From Massilistercora timonensis (GTDB lineage: Bacteria > Bacillota > Clostridia > Lachnospirales > Lachnospiraceae), in assembly GCF_900312975.1 (NCBI RefSeq), contig NZ_LT990039.1, forward strand, positions 682,001 to 746,000: a stretch of DNA of 64,000 nucleotides, in the 5' to 3' direction. Positions 42,897 through 53,371 of this stretch are shown in pieces. Each line of letters starts with the position of its first letter. Position 1 is the stretch's first letter. The position numbers were made by a program, and so were the translations under genes. Below the pieces are notes generated by a model. It was given only the letters and a program-made list of their open reading frames with translations, made no database searches and was not told the origin of the DNA.

Positions 42897-43169
42897 ATTA
42901 CAATAAATTTGGACAGGAAAGCCGGGCAGCCAGTCCGGCTTTCTTTCCATCTCGTGCCTAAGCTACAATGAGAGGAGCAACTGGCTGACCTATCACTCCT
43001 TGGGTTTCCATGTCCGAAGAAAAGACTGTCAGCCATCCTCTTGTTGCAGCGTTCGATTTAAGCAGGTTGAGCCACCGAATGCCGGAGAGTTCGCGTCACG
43101 CAATAGATTGAATCGGCAACGAGAAAAGATGGATTCCGGTTGCAGATTCTTTGTATTGGAGGAATGTGA
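42897..43169 (+). ncRNA. Candidate bridge RNA region of IS110 copy 1
   Basis: The 273-bp leader between the insertion edge and the transposase ATG is conserved with 63112-63384 apart from scattered substitutions. It contains a strong hairpin AAAGCCGG-GCAGCCAGT-CCGGCTTT (about 42922-42946). IS110-group elements encode a structured guide ('bridge') RNA in this upstream region. A cluster of differences between copies lies near 43008-43030. Confidence 0.5.
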
Positions 43170-44378
43170 ATGAACTGCGTTGGCATCGATGTTTCCAAGG
43201 GTAAGAGCATGATTGCAGTCATGCGCCCTTTTGGAGAGGTGGTAGTCTCGCCCTTTGAGGTACTTCACACCGACAGCGAACTGAGCAAGCTGGCAGGGCT
43301 GCTCAAAAGCCTGGATGGCGAGACCCGTGTGGTGATGGAATCCACAGGTAATTACCACGCGCCGGTGGCCTGGCTGCTCCACGACGCGGGGCTTTATGTC
43401 TCGGTAATCAATGCAATGCTGGTGCATGACTACGGAAACAACAGTTTAAGACGGGCCAAGACCGACAAGAAGGATGCCGTGAAGCTGGCCAACTACGGCC
43501 TTGACCACTGGCTCACACTGCCGAGATATGTCCCTGATGAGGATACCCGGCTCATGCTGAAGACCTGCTACCGGCAGTACCAGCAGTATTCCAAAGTACA
43601 GACCATGCTGAAGAACAACTTGATCTCCCTGCTGGACATTGCTTTCCCGGACGCAAACCGCCTGTTTACCAGTCCGCCCCGCGCCGATGGCAGCGAGAAG
43701 TGGGTGGACTTTGTAGCCGCTTTTTGGCATTGCGAGTGCGTCTGTGGCCTGTCTGAGAAGGCTTTTACCGCCAAGTACCATAAATGGTGCAGAAAGCACG
43801 GCTACAATTTCAGCGAAGATAAGGCGCTGGACATTTATGCCTCCGCCTGTGGACACTTTGGTGTCATGCCGAAAACGGATACAGCAAAACTTTTGGTAGA
43901 ACAGGCCATTTCCCAACTCCGGGCAACTTCTGCCACATTAGCTGCTCTCAAGCAGGAGATGCAATCCTTGGCGGCTTCTCTGCCGGAGTATCCGGTGGTG
44001 ATGGGGATGTTTGGTGTTGGTCCTGTCCTCGGCCCCCAACTCATGGCTGAAATTGGCGATGTACGCCGTTTTCATTCCAAAAAAGCGCTGGTTGCCTTTG
44101 CGGGCATTGATGCTCCGCCCTACCAATCCGGCCAAATGGATATCCGTAGCCGCAGCATTTCCAAGCGGGGATCTTCCTCACTGCGCAGGACGCTCTTTCT
44201 AGTGATGAGTGTCATCCTGCAACGTGCTCCAATGAATGAGCCGATCTACCAGTTCATGAACAAGAAACGCTCAGAAGGCAAGCCCTACCGTGTCTACATG
44301 ATGGCCTCCGCAAATAAGTTCCTGCGCATCTACTACGCTTCGGTGAAAGCCTACTTGGATTCCCTGGGTCACGACTGA
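43170..44378 (+). CDS. IS110-family transposase (DEDD-type)
   Basis: The 402-residue recombinase has the RuvC-like N-terminal domain with first Asp in NCVGIDVSKGKS and VVMESTGNYHAPVAW, RRAKTDKKDAVKLA near residue 95, and the C-terminal transposase_20 domain with FGVGPVLGPQLMAEIGD, AFAGIDAPPYQSG and the serine-bearing SRSISKRGSSSLRRTLF. GGAGG precedes the ATG. It appears intact and nearly identical to the partial copy at 63385. Confidence 0.9.
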   Translation: MNCVGIDVSKGKSMIAVMRPFGEVVVSPFEVLHTDSELSKLAGLLKSLDGETRVVMESTGNYHAPVAWLLHDAGLYVSVINAMLVHDYGNNSLRRAKTDKKDAVKLANYGLDHWLTLPRYVPDEDTRLMLKTCYRQYQQYSKVQTMLKNNLISLLDIAFPDANRLFTSPPRADGSEKWVDFVAAFWHCECVCGLSEKAFTAKYHKWCRKHGYNFSEDKALDIYASACGHFGVMPKTDTAKLLVEQAISQLRATSATLAALKQEMQSLAASLPEYPVVMGMFGVGPVLGPQLMAEIGDVRRFHSKKALVAFAGIDAPPYQSGQMDIRSRSISKRGSSSLRRTLFLVMSVILQRAPMNEPIYQFMNKKRSEGKPYRVYMMASANKFLRIYYASVKAYLDSLGHD

Positions 44379-44523
44379 TTTTCCTGCGCTATACCATCTG
44401 GCTGGCCGCCGTTTTAATTTTGAGATGCTCAGCGGCTTGATTTTGTGTTGCCTTTTTCGCTTCCCTAAAAATCTGAAATTTCTACTTGACTTTTATTAGC
44501 AGGTCTTTTCTCATAAATCGGCC

Positions 44524-46260
44524 TTACCAGTTCATCAGGCCGTAGCCCTTGATGCACTCGTAGGACAGGGAATAACTCTTGATCTTGCAGGCGTCGCCAG
44601 AATTGCCCTCCACGGTGTAGACCCGGCTGCCGTCTGTGCCGACCACAAGGCCCACATGGTCGGCGCTGCCATCCAGGTCCCAGTCAAAGAAGATGGCGTC
44701 GCCGGGGGCGATATTGGCGTAATCACGCCCGCCCCATTGTCCGTGAGACTGGAACCACGGAATACCCTGGGACTGGCAGGCGGCAAAGCGCGGCTCGGAC
44801 AGCCCCATCTGGCCGTAGCACCAGGACACGAAGCAGGCGCACCATTCCACACGGGAATTGAAGCCGTACCAGCTCCAGTAGGGCTGACCGCCCACATTGC
44901 CCACCTGACTTTTGGCTATGTCCACCACGGCCTGATTGCCGGGGCGGGTGCCGTTGACGAATACCACGCCGGTCAGGTCCTCGGAGTTGCTCGTATCCGG
45001 GGAGCCGCCGCCGAAGATCAGCGGCTTGTTGCCCAGCGTCTGCCGGTACACCTGGTACATTTCCAGCTGTTCCGGGGTTAGCAGCTCCGAAGCCACGGAA
45101 GATATGGGCTTGCTGGTGAGCTTCACATTCAGAATGTAATACTCATACGGGACTTCCTCGGTGGTCGTCTCGCCGGTCACGGGGTCCGTGGAAGTTTCGG
45201 TGCGGTATCGTATCTCCACTTCCTCGGTAAGCGTCAGTTCATACTGTGCGTCGAACACGCGCTCCAGCTCGGCCTGGGCGCTCTGCCGGGTATAGCCTTG
45301 CAGCACGGCGGACAGGTAGGCTGCCAGCTCATGGGGGTCATGCCCGATCATATCCAGGTCATAGCGGTACTCGTCATACCCCGGATGGCTGCTTTCGATG
45401 TTGTCGATCTCGGCTTGCAGCGCCGTTTCTTTGGCAGCGTAGTCGGCCTCCACCGCCACCAGCTCAGGATCATCCGACGGGTAGGTGGTGCCGGACACCA
45501 CGGAACCGATACTCTGCGCCATCATGGAGCAGGAGGACATGGTGTTGAGCAGCATACAGACCAGCAGGAAGATCGCACCCGCAATCAAAAAGCCCTTTTT
45601 GTGGCGCATGACAAACGCGCCCGCTTGCTGGGCTTTCTCCTTGACCGCCTTGGCCGCCATGCCGGTGGCCTCCGCAGTCTTGGCGGTGTTCCCGACAGCT
45701 TGACCGGCGCGCTTGGCGGCAGCGTATTCCTTTTTGATGGCCTGTTTCTGCTGCCAGCGGGAGATGGGGTTGCTGGCAAGCTGGGGATTTTCCCGCAGGG
45801 ACTTCTGATACAAGGCGTTCACATTGGCCTTCTCCAGCTTCTGCTCGGCCTGGGCCGCCTTGCGGTAGGGCTTCAACTTGTGGCTGCGGTAGCCTTCCCG
45901 TGCAAGCCTAACGCCGGTCTCGGCAGCCTCCTCGGACTTGTGGGCGCTCTCCACGCCCACATTGTCCTGTTCGGTCTCCCGGATTTCCTTGTGGAGCTTC
46001 CCCAGAGCGGCATTGGCGGGGGTATCCCGCACCGCATGGGACAATTTGGAGGGCGGCTTCTTCTTGTCCTCCAGCACCAGCTTGGTGGTCACTTTGCCGG
46101 TCTCCGGGTCCACCGTCTTTTGCCGGACCTGCTTTTTGGGGATTTTGGCCTGCGCCTTGTCTGCTTTGGCGGCGGCCTTGTCCGCCTTACGGATGGGCTT
46201 CTCCAGAGCCGGGTCAGCCCGTTCCTCGTCCGTAAAGCGCAGGCGCGGTTCCTTATTCAA
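44524..46260 (-). CDS. CHAP-domain peptidoglycan hydrolase of the conjugation module (VirB1-like)
   Basis: The protein has 578 residues: a long basic cytoplasmic N-terminal region (1-215), one membrane helix (GFLIAGAIFLLVCMLL, about 228-245), an extracellular segment, and a C-terminal CHAP domain with catalytic Cys in VEWCACFVSWC and His in DHVGLVVGTDG. It opens the cell wall for the type IV secretion channel. It overlaps the 124-residue gene upstream by 8 nt. IS110 copy 1 lies immediately downstream. Confidence 0.85.
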   Translation of the reverse strand: MNKEPRLRFTDEERADPALEKPIRKADKAAAKADKAQAKIPKKQVRQKTVDPETGKVTTKLVLEDKKKPPSKLSHAVRDTPANAALGKLHKEIRETEQDNVGVESAHKSEEAAETGVRLAREGYRSHKLKPYRKAAQAEQKLEKANVNALYQKSLRENPQLASNPISRWQQKQAIKKEYAAAKRAGQAVGNTAKTAEATGMAAKAVKEKAQQAGAFVMRHKKGFLIAGAIFLLVCMLLNTMSSCSMMAQSIGSVVSGTTYPSDDPELVAVEADYAAKETALQAEIDNIESSHPGYDEYRYDLDMIGHDPHELAAYLSAVLQGYTRQSAQAELERVFDAQYELTLTEEVEIRYRTETSTDPVTGETTTEEVPYEYYILNVKLTSKPISSVASELLTPEQLEMYQVYRQTLGNKPLIFGGGSPDTSNSEDLTGVVFVNGTRPGNQAVVDIAKSQVGNVGGQPYWSWYGFNSRVEWCACFVSWCYGQMGLSEPRFAACQSQGIPWFQSHGQWGGRDYANIAPGDAIFFDWDLDGSADHVGLVVGTDGSRVYTVEGNSGDACKIKSYSLSYECIKGYGLMNW

Positions 46261-46627
46261 ACCATTCCCCCAACATGAGGGAGGCCGTCATGTAGCGCAG
46301 CTCCACATAGACGGCCAGCCCCACAGGGTCACGGGAGGGGTGCTGAAGCAGATGGGCGTAGATCTGCGCCACCACATTGGCCAGCAGCTCGGACTGCCCG
46401 CCCTCGAAGATGACGATGGCCGGGACGCCGTTCATGGCGCACCAGATTTCCGTCAGGCGCAGCAGGCCCGCTTCGCCGTCCTCGTTCAGCTCCGCAGCCT
46501 GATCCGCCGCCGTGCGGGTCTCGCTGACGGCATCGGCCAGCTCGGTGAGCAGCTGGGTGCGCTCACCCTCCAGGGCATCGTCAAAAAACATCATGGTATT
46601 CAGTTCGGTGTTGGGTTTCATGGTCAT
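46253..46627 (-). CDS. Hypothetical conjugation-module protein, 124 residues
   Basis: The acidic protein (MMFFDDALEGERTQLLTEL, VPAIVIFEGGQSELLANVVA, VELRYMTASLMLGEWF) is found between VirB4 and the CHAP hydrolase. It overlaps both neighbours by a few bases, so it is translationally coupled to them. I do not recognise the family. Confidence 0.65.
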   Translation of the reverse strand: MTMKPNTELNTMMFFDDALEGERTQLLTELADAVSETRTAADQAAELNEDGEAGLLRLTEIWCAMNGVPAIVIFEGGQSELLANVVAQIYAHLLQHPSRDPVGLAVYVELRYMTASLMLGEWFE

Positions 46628-49092
46628 TCATCCTCCTTTTTCAGTTCCTGGGGTTTGGTGGTCATAATGCGGTACAGCTCGGTGTTCTTGGGGAAATGGT
46701 CCACGAAAGGCAGGATCGTGGAGCCATAGAACAGCAGGCCCTCGCCCTCGCTGGAGTGGGTCACATAGGAAAGCTGGTGAGGGGAAATGCCCAGCTGCTT
46801 GGCGAGAATCTGCCGGTCCCCGCCCGCCTGGTTGAGCATATACACGAAGTCGGAGTTCTCAAAGATGTTCTCCACCTCGCGGGAAGAAAGCAAGTCTTTG
46901 ACATTCTGCGTGATGCCGGTGGGGATGCCGCCCCATTTTCTGAACCGCTTCCAAATCTCCACCGTGTAGGCGGCGGTCTGTTCCTCTTTCAGCAGCAGGT
47001 GCATCTCGTCGATGTAGTAACGGGTGGATTTGTGGGCAGCACGGTTGATGGTAACGCGGTTCCACACTTGGTCCTGGACCACCAGCATACCGATCTTTTT
47101 CAGCTGCTTGCCCAGCTCCTTGATGTCGTAGCAGACGATACGGTTGTTGATGTCCACATTGCTCTGATGGTTAAACACATTGAGGGAGCCGGTCACATAG
47201 ATTTCCAGCGCCGTGGCGATGTACTGCGCCTCTTTCTCGTCCTGCGCCCGCAGCAGGTTGTAGAGGTCCTCCAGGATGGGCATATTCTCCGGGCGGGGGT
47301 CATTGAGATAGTCCTGATACACCAGCCGCACACAGCGGTCAATGATGGTTTTCTGAACCGGCTGCAAGCCCTCTTTGCCGCCTACGATCAGCTCGCACAG
47401 AGACAGGATGAAGTCGGACTTGAGAGACAGCGGACTTTCATCGTCCGAGTAGTCCAGGTTCAAATCCATAGGGTTAATGTAATTGCTGCTGGTGGGCGAA
47501 ATCTTGATGACCTGCCCATGCAGGCGCTCCACCAAGGGCGCGTACTCGGCCTCCGGGTCGCAGATAATGATGTCATCATTGGTGAGCAGGAAACAGTTGG
47601 CGATCTCGCGCTTGGCGCTGAAGGACTTGCCGGAACCAGGGGTGCCGAGAATCAGTCCATTGGGGTTTTTCAGCAGCTTGCGGTCCACCATGATGAGGTT
47701 GTTGGACAGGGCGTTGATACCGTAGTACAGCGCCTCTTTGCCGTTCTGGAAAAGCTCCTGGGTGGTGAACGGAACAAAGATAGCCGTGGAACTGGTGGTC
47801 AGCCCCCGCTGAATCTCGATCTGATTGAGGCCCAAGGGCAGCGCAGACATCAGCCCTTCTTCCTGCTGGAAGTCAAGCCTTGTCAGCTGGCAGTTGTACT
47901 TCTGTGCGATGGAACTGGCCTGGAACACATTGTTGCCCAGCTGCCGGGGATTGTCCGCCGTGTTCAGCACCAGGAAGGTCACAAGGAACATTCGCTCGTT
48001 TCGGCTCTGCAAATCCTGCAAGAGCTTCTTGGCCTCGGCACCGTAGGTGGCAAGGTCGGAGGGAATGATGTCCATGTCATATCCGGCGCGGACGGCTTTT
48101 TTCTGTTCCTCAATTTTGGATTTATCCAGGTCGGTGATTTTCCGCTTGACCGTCTTGATGGCCTTGATCTGATCTACGGACTGGATATGCAGGCTGACGA
48201 TCAGAGAGCTTTCCATATCCAGAAAATCCGCCAGCATCCGGTCATTCAGCTCCGGGGCGAGGATCTGCAAAAAAGAAACAGCCCCGTATTTTTTACCCAT
48301 ACGGAACTGTTTGCCGGTGCGGAACTCGAAGCCGGACGGCGCGATGAAATCCTTGGTGGACAGACCGGACGGAGCCAGCCAGTCCCATTCAAAGCGGAAC
48401 GGCACCTGTTCATCCATGTGGAAAATGCCGTGAAGCTGTGCCAGCCGCGCCTTGCCGTCCAGGGTCTCGGCGGCCACGCCCAGGCGTTTGAAGTTGTTGA
48501 GAATGTCGGTCTCAATGCGCTCCAGACGGGGCTTGGCGGCCTTGAGGCTGTCGGCGTCGATGCCGAAAGTCAGGTACTTGGTCTTGATAAGACCGTTGTT
48601 GCCTCTTGCCAGCTGGTTTTGCAGCATGGTGGTGTACTCCACCCGGATGCTGTCAAAATCATCCCCCTGGAGAGGAATGTTGATGGCGCGGGCAAAGGTC
48701 TCCTCAGAGGCTGCCAGGTTCAAAAAGGACAGCTGGAACTGAATGGAGCTGTCGAAGTAGTTGAGGAAATCGCACCAGCCCTCGAAGATCGCTGTCTTGT
48801 CCTCGTTCTGCGAGAGCTGATAGTTGATGTCCTGGAATTGGATGGTCTTTGTGTAGCGGCTGCCTGCCACACGGCAGATGCCGTCCGGCCACATCCGTTC
48901 ATAGGGGATACTGTCCTGAGCCGATTTTTTCTTTTTGTCTGTGCGATTGGCACGGGCAATGGCAGCCTCGATCTGCTTTCTGTCGGCGCGGGACAGCTTT
49001 TTCATCTTTTTCTGATTAACCGGCTGCGCGGTCTTTTCGTCTTTTCCGAACAGCCGGTGCAGCCAGCTTTTGATTACCGTGAACAATGTCAT
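46624..49092 (-). CDS. virB4: VirB4-type conjugation ATPase
   Basis: The 822-residue ATPase has Walker A GTPGSGKSFSAKRE (about residue 475), Walker B-like IIICDPEAEY, and the conserved YYIDEMHLLL and GITQNVKDLL motifs of VirB4/TraC energising proteins. A basic N-terminal segment precedes the TraC-F-like region. The ATG at 49092 is chosen because AAGGAGGTGT precedes it; the longer open frame to 49233 overlaps PrgI and reads as out-of-frame sequence. Confidence 0.9.
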   Translation of the reverse strand: MTLFTVIKSWLHRLFGKDEKTAQPVNQKKMKKLSRADRKQIEAAIARANRTDKKKKSAQDSIPYERMWPDGICRVAGSRYTKTIQFQDINYQLSQNEDKTAIFEGWCDFLNYFDSSIQFQLSFLNLAASEETFARAINIPLQGDDFDSIRVEYTTMLQNQLARGNNGLIKTKYLTFGIDADSLKAAKPRLERIETDILNNFKRLGVAAETLDGKARLAQLHGIFHMDEQVPFRFEWDWLAPSGLSTKDFIAPSGFEFRTGKQFRMGKKYGAVSFLQILAPELNDRMLADFLDMESSLIVSLHIQSVDQIKAIKTVKRKITDLDKSKIEEQKKAVRAGYDMDIIPSDLATYGAEAKKLLQDLQSRNERMFLVTFLVLNTADNPRQLGNNVFQASSIAQKYNCQLTRLDFQQEEGLMSALPLGLNQIEIQRGLTTSSTAIFVPFTTQELFQNGKEALYYGINALSNNLIMVDRKLLKNPNGLILGTPGSGKSFSAKREIANCFLLTNDDIIICDPEAEYAPLVERLHGQVIKISPTSSNYINPMDLNLDYSDDESPLSLKSDFILSLCELIVGGKEGLQPVQKTIIDRCVRLVYQDYLNDPRPENMPILEDLYNLLRAQDEKEAQYIATALEIYVTGSLNVFNHQSNVDINNRIVCYDIKELGKQLKKIGMLVVQDQVWNRVTINRAAHKSTRYYIDEMHLLLKEEQTAAYTVEIWKRFRKWGGIPTGITQNVKDLLSSREVENIFENSDFVYMLNQAGGDRQILAKQLGISPHQLSYVTHSSEGEGLLFYGSTILPFVDHFPKNTELYRIMTTKPQELKKEDE

Positions 49093-49438
49093 ACACCTCC
49101 TTGTCGAGTTTTTCCTGCCGTTCCAAAACGGCATAGAAGTTGTTGGTCTGATACGGGCGCTCCTTGGGCCGGATGACGGCCACCTTGATGATATTGCCCA
49201 CGATCTTTTCCAGGGGCTGACCGTGTTTTTCATACATCGCCAGCATGAAGAAGGGCAGCATGACCAGCATCATACACATGGCAGCCACGCTGTTTCCCAC
49301 AGGCCCCCGGAGCAGGAAGAAAAGCGGTACGCCGATCAGCGCACCGCCGCCGAAGCAGACAAGCTGCCTCTTGGTTAAGTTGAACGCGACCTTGGTTTTG
49401 ACTTTCGTAAGATCCTTGGGTACAGGTACATAAGCCAA
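49016..49438 (-). CDS. PrgI-family conjugation membrane protein (VirB3-like)
   Basis: The 140-residue protein has two close membrane segments (LVCFGGGALIGVPLFFLL, AAMCMMLVMLPFFMLAM) followed by EKHGQPLEKIVGNIIK, the PrgI pattern. It is the VirB3 counterpart in Gram-positive conjugation systems. It overlaps the VirB4 gene by 77 nt, and a ribosome binding site for VirB4 lies in its coding sequence. Confidence 0.82.
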   Translation of the reverse strand: MAYVPVPKDLTKVKTKVAFNLTKRQLVCFGGGALIGVPLFFLLRGPVGNSVAAMCMMLVMLPFFMLAMYEKHGQPLEKIVGNIIKVAVIRPKERPYQTNNFYAVLERQEKLDKEVYDIVHGNQKLAAPAVRKRRKDRAAG

Positions 49439-49458
49439 AGGGATTACCTCCTTCCTGG

Positions 49459-50328
49459 TTAATGTGCATTGAAAACGGATTTTGCGAGGCTGCCGGTCTT
49501 AAAGAGCGTAAAGCACAACAGGACCGTATAGCCCACGCAGCTCCAGATGGCCATAATGATGTCGGATTCGGTGGCAATACTCTGCACCAGCACGGCGTAG
49601 ATCGCCACACAGACGATGATGAGAAATGCCTGGAAGCCCAGGGCGATCAACGAGCGCAGATAGTTCTGGCCCATACCGCCCCATTCCTTGCCCATCATGG
49701 TGGCCATAGGGATGGGAGCCACCGAGGTCACAAGGTAAATCTCAATCATACGGCCATAAATCACGATAAAGATACAAATGTAAAGCGCCCACATGGTAAT
49801 GCCGATAAAGAGCGACTGGAACCACAGGCCGAACAGCGGCCCCAGGTCCATATCCATCAGCCGGGACTCCATATCGGTCATGACAGAGGAGATGTCGATG
49901 GAAGCGTCGGAACCGATGATGCCCGCCGCCTGCGCCACCACACTTTGAGCTGCGTCAAACACGCCCATCACGATGTTCCAGGTGTTTGAGACGATGAGGA
50001 TGGCAGCGGCAGATTTGAACACCCATTTGAAGATCATCCAGGTGTCCACATCATGCAGGTTGTTCTTGTCGGTAATCATCTGAATCAGCTCCAGCGTCAT
50101 CACGATAGCCAGGATCACGCCAGCAATCGGCACCATGATGGAGTTGGAGAGATTTTGGATCATGCTGAAAATACTCCCGTTCCAGCCCTGAGGGGTCTGG
50201 CCCACCTGTGTCGCAATGTCTGCGACCTGCTGGTTCACGCTATCGAACATCCCCGATAAGTTGCTCATAATGCCGCCTACCAACATTTCCTTGAGCCAGT
50301 CAGTAAGGGCATCGAGTAAGAAATCCAT
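49459..50328 (-). CDS. VirB6/TrbL-like conjugation channel protein (CD1107-type)
   Basis: The 289-residue protein has six or seven hydrophobic segments and the conserved GRMIEIYLVTSVAPIPMATM and GGMGQNYLRSLIALGFQA, typical of the VirB6-like protein that follows Maff2 in Tn1549-type ICEs. It forms part of the inner-membrane channel. The maff2 gene that should precede it is split by the nested mobilizable element, which may change transcription entering this operon. Confidence 0.85.
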   Translation of the reverse strand: MDFLLDALTDWLKEMLVGGIMSNLSGMFDSVNQQVADIATQVGQTPQGWNGSIFSMIQNLSNSIMVPIAGVILAIVMTLELIQMITDKNNLHDVDTWMIFKWVFKSAAAILIVSNTWNIVMGVFDAAQSVVAQAAGIIGSDASIDISSVMTDMESRLMDMDLGPLFGLWFQSLFIGITMWALYICIFIVIYGRMIEIYLVTSVAPIPMATMMGKEWGGMGQNYLRSLIALGFQAFLIIVCVAIYAVLVQSIATESDIIMAIWSCVGYTVLLCFTLFKTGSLAKSVFNAH

Positions 50329-50411
50329 ACGGTGTCAACCTCCTTTCAGCCGCCCCCGCTTGGGGGCAGGGGCGGCAAGGATTTCTTATGACAGCTTAAC
50401 GACGGGAGCGA

Positions 50412-50507
50412 TCAGACGGTGAACAGGCTGGAGAGCAGGGGTACGAGGACCATGCCGACCACGGCGACGCCAGCGCCAGCCATGAGCTGCTTCATGCCCT
50501 GGGACTT
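50412..50507 (-). pseudogene. maff2: 3' half of maff2, separated by insertion
   Basis: Reading from 50507, the frame K-SQGMKQLMAGAGVAVVGMV continues to VPLLSSLFTV and stops at TGA 50414-50412. This is the C-terminal membrane helix of the small Maff2 protein. The 5' half is at 62791-62913. Joining GCG (62793-62791) to AAG across the AA core restores a 72-codon gene. Confidence 0.85.
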
Positions 50508-50527
50508 TACTGATGTGCGATAAAGAA
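50506..50527 (-). other. Attachment site, maff2 3' junction
   Basis: The 20-bp arm at 50508-50527 is followed on the minus strand by the AA core (50507-50506) and maff2 sequence GTCCCAGGGCATG. The arm is an imperfect inverted repeat of the arm at the other end. Confidence 0.75.
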
Positions 50528-50597
50528 GTAATAGAAGTGTAAAAAATTTTGCCGTTCCTATCCGGCACTTGGCCATTGTGTCGGATAGGTCGGACGG

Positions 50598-52244
<1,647 letters not shown>

Positions 52245-52276
52245 CTATTCCGTGGTTTCATTGTACCACGGAATAG
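52245..52276. promoter_or_regulatory. Perfect 12-bp inverted repeat upstream of serine recombinase
   Basis: CTATTCCGTGGT (52245-52256) and ACCACGGAATAG (52265-52276) with an 8-nt loop lie 31-62 bp before the recombinase start. There is no T run, so it may be an operator or an RNA structure in the leader that limits recombinase synthesis. Confidence 0.5.
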
Positions 52277-52325
52277 GGCGGGCTGTATAGCGGCAAAAGT
52301 GTAAAATCTGCTTCTTTATGATTTG

Positions 52326-52514
52326 TCAAATTGCCGGTTTTTGTGTAGCAGCGGCTTCCGCTTCCAGTACCCGCGCCATTTTGTCGGCGGCGGTGGTCGT
52401 GGTATCTTTCTTGAAATAGCCGGACACGACAAGGACGGAATTACCCATGCGGATTTCCGTCACGCAGTCGGGGCGGCGGATGGTGCGGGTGTCGTGCTGC
52501 TTGTTATCTGTCAT
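52326..52514 (-). CDS. tnpW: TnpW-family transposon-encoded small protein
   Basis: The 62-residue protein contains RRPDCVTEIRMGNSVLVVSG followed by FKKDTTTTAADKM, the recognisable pattern of the TnpW family found in Tn4451-like elements. The ATG at 52514 has AAAGGAGTATTGCCT upstream. It lies between the recombinase and the DnaC-like gene. Function is not established. Confidence 0.75.
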   Translation of the reverse strand: MTDNKQHDTRTIRRPDCVTEIRMGNSVLVVSGYFKKDTTTTAADKMARVLEAEAAATQKPAI

Positions 52515-52528
52515 AGGCAATACTCCTT

Positions 52529-53371
52529 TCAGTCGGTAATCAGTTTCTTCATGCTCTCCATTTTCCGCTGCGCGGTTTCCTGACGGAAATTGTCGCCGGT
52601 AAAGCGTACCGGGACGCACATGGAAAGCAGGCGGTCATAAATCCGGGAATGAGCGGTGTCCTCCGGATTCCGCAGGTCGTCCAGCGTGAGGTTGGTCGTG
52701 ACGATCAGCGGCTTGCCGCTGCGGTAACGGCTGTCAATCACATTGAAAACCTGTTCCAGCCCGTACTCGGTGCCGCGCTCCATGCCGAAGTCGTCAATGA
52801 TAAGCAGCGGATAGCGGCAAAGGCGGGAAATGTATTCGTTCCTGCCCTCGAAGCTGGCGGCAAGGTCATTGAGGATAAGGGCAAAATTCGTCATGTGGAC
52901 GGGGATTTCTTTCTCCATGAGGGCGTTTGCGATACAGCCCGCAAGGTAGCTTTTCCCGGTTCCCACGCCGCCCCAGAACAGGCAGCCGATATTGTCGGCT
53001 CGCATATCCTCCCAGTGTTCCACATACCGGCGGGCAATCCCGGCCTGCGGGTTCCTGCCGTTGTCGTTCTCAAAAGTCCAGTCCCGCATGGTGGGGTCGG
53101 TAAAGCCCCGGCGTTTCAGTTCCTCCACGGTGTCAAGGTGCCTGCGCCGCTTCTCGGCGGCCTCCCGTTCCTCGCGGGAGGCTCTCTGGCAGTCGCACTC
53201 TGCCGGGTGGCGGTCGCGGCCAAAGATAGCGGCCTTATCTGGCGCAAAATAGGCTTCTTTCGGCTTGCGGCACTTGCCGCAGTACAGTAAACCGTCCTCG
53301 CCGGTGTAGTCCTCCGGCTCCGGGGTGGCAGCCGTCATATTCTCCAAAACAGCGTTGATTTCGTTCTTCAT
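52529..53371 (-). CDS. DnaC/IstB-like helicase loader
   Basis: The 280-residue AAA+ protein has an N-terminal Cys cluster (LLYCGKCRKPKEAYF..CDCQRA), Walker A GGVGTGKSYL (about residue 130), Walker B LLIIDDFGME and a sensor segment VTTNLTLDDL. Loaders of this type bring the host DnaB helicase to a plasmid-like origin. The ATG at 53371 has GGAGGG upstream and overlaps the RepA-like gene stop by 4 nt. It would allow the excised element to replicate. Confidence 0.82.
   Translation of the reverse strand: MKNEINAVLENMTAATPEPEDYTGEDGLLYCGKCRKPKEAYFAPDKAAIFGRDRHPAECDCQRASREEREAAEKRRRHLDTVEELKRRGFTDPTMRDWTFENDNGRNPQAGIARRYVEHWEDMRADNIGCLFWGGVGTGKSYLAGCIANALMEKEIPVHMTNFALILNDLAASFEGRNEYISRLCRYPLLIIDDFGMERGTEYGLEQVFNVIDSRYRSGKPLIVTTNLTLDDLRNPEDTAHSRIYDRLLSMCVPVRFTGDNFRQETAQRKMESMKKLITD

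Larger units (their letters stand above)
42888..44490 (+). mobile_element. IS110-family insertion, copy 1 (approximate ends)
   Basis: The left edge is set where similarity to copy 2 begins, at the shared ATCACTCCT (42888-42896). The right edge is estimated in the AT-rich stretch between the transposase stop (44378) and the stop codon of the CHAP gene (44524). IS110 elements lack terminal inverted repeats and do not usually duplicate targets, so ends are approximate. The element splits the conjugation operon between the CHAP and DUF4315 genes and runs against it. Confidence 0.7.

Noticed and set aside
46696..49176. Long plus-strand open frame opposite virB4
   Set aside because: The VirB4 Walker motifs and overlap chain on the minus strand explain the DNA; the plus frame has no start signals.
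49093..49233. N-terminal extension of VirB4 to 49233
   Set aside because: The extra residues are Ser/Arg-rich out-of-frame sequence of the overlapping PrgI gene; a strong ribosome binding site marks the ATG at 49092.
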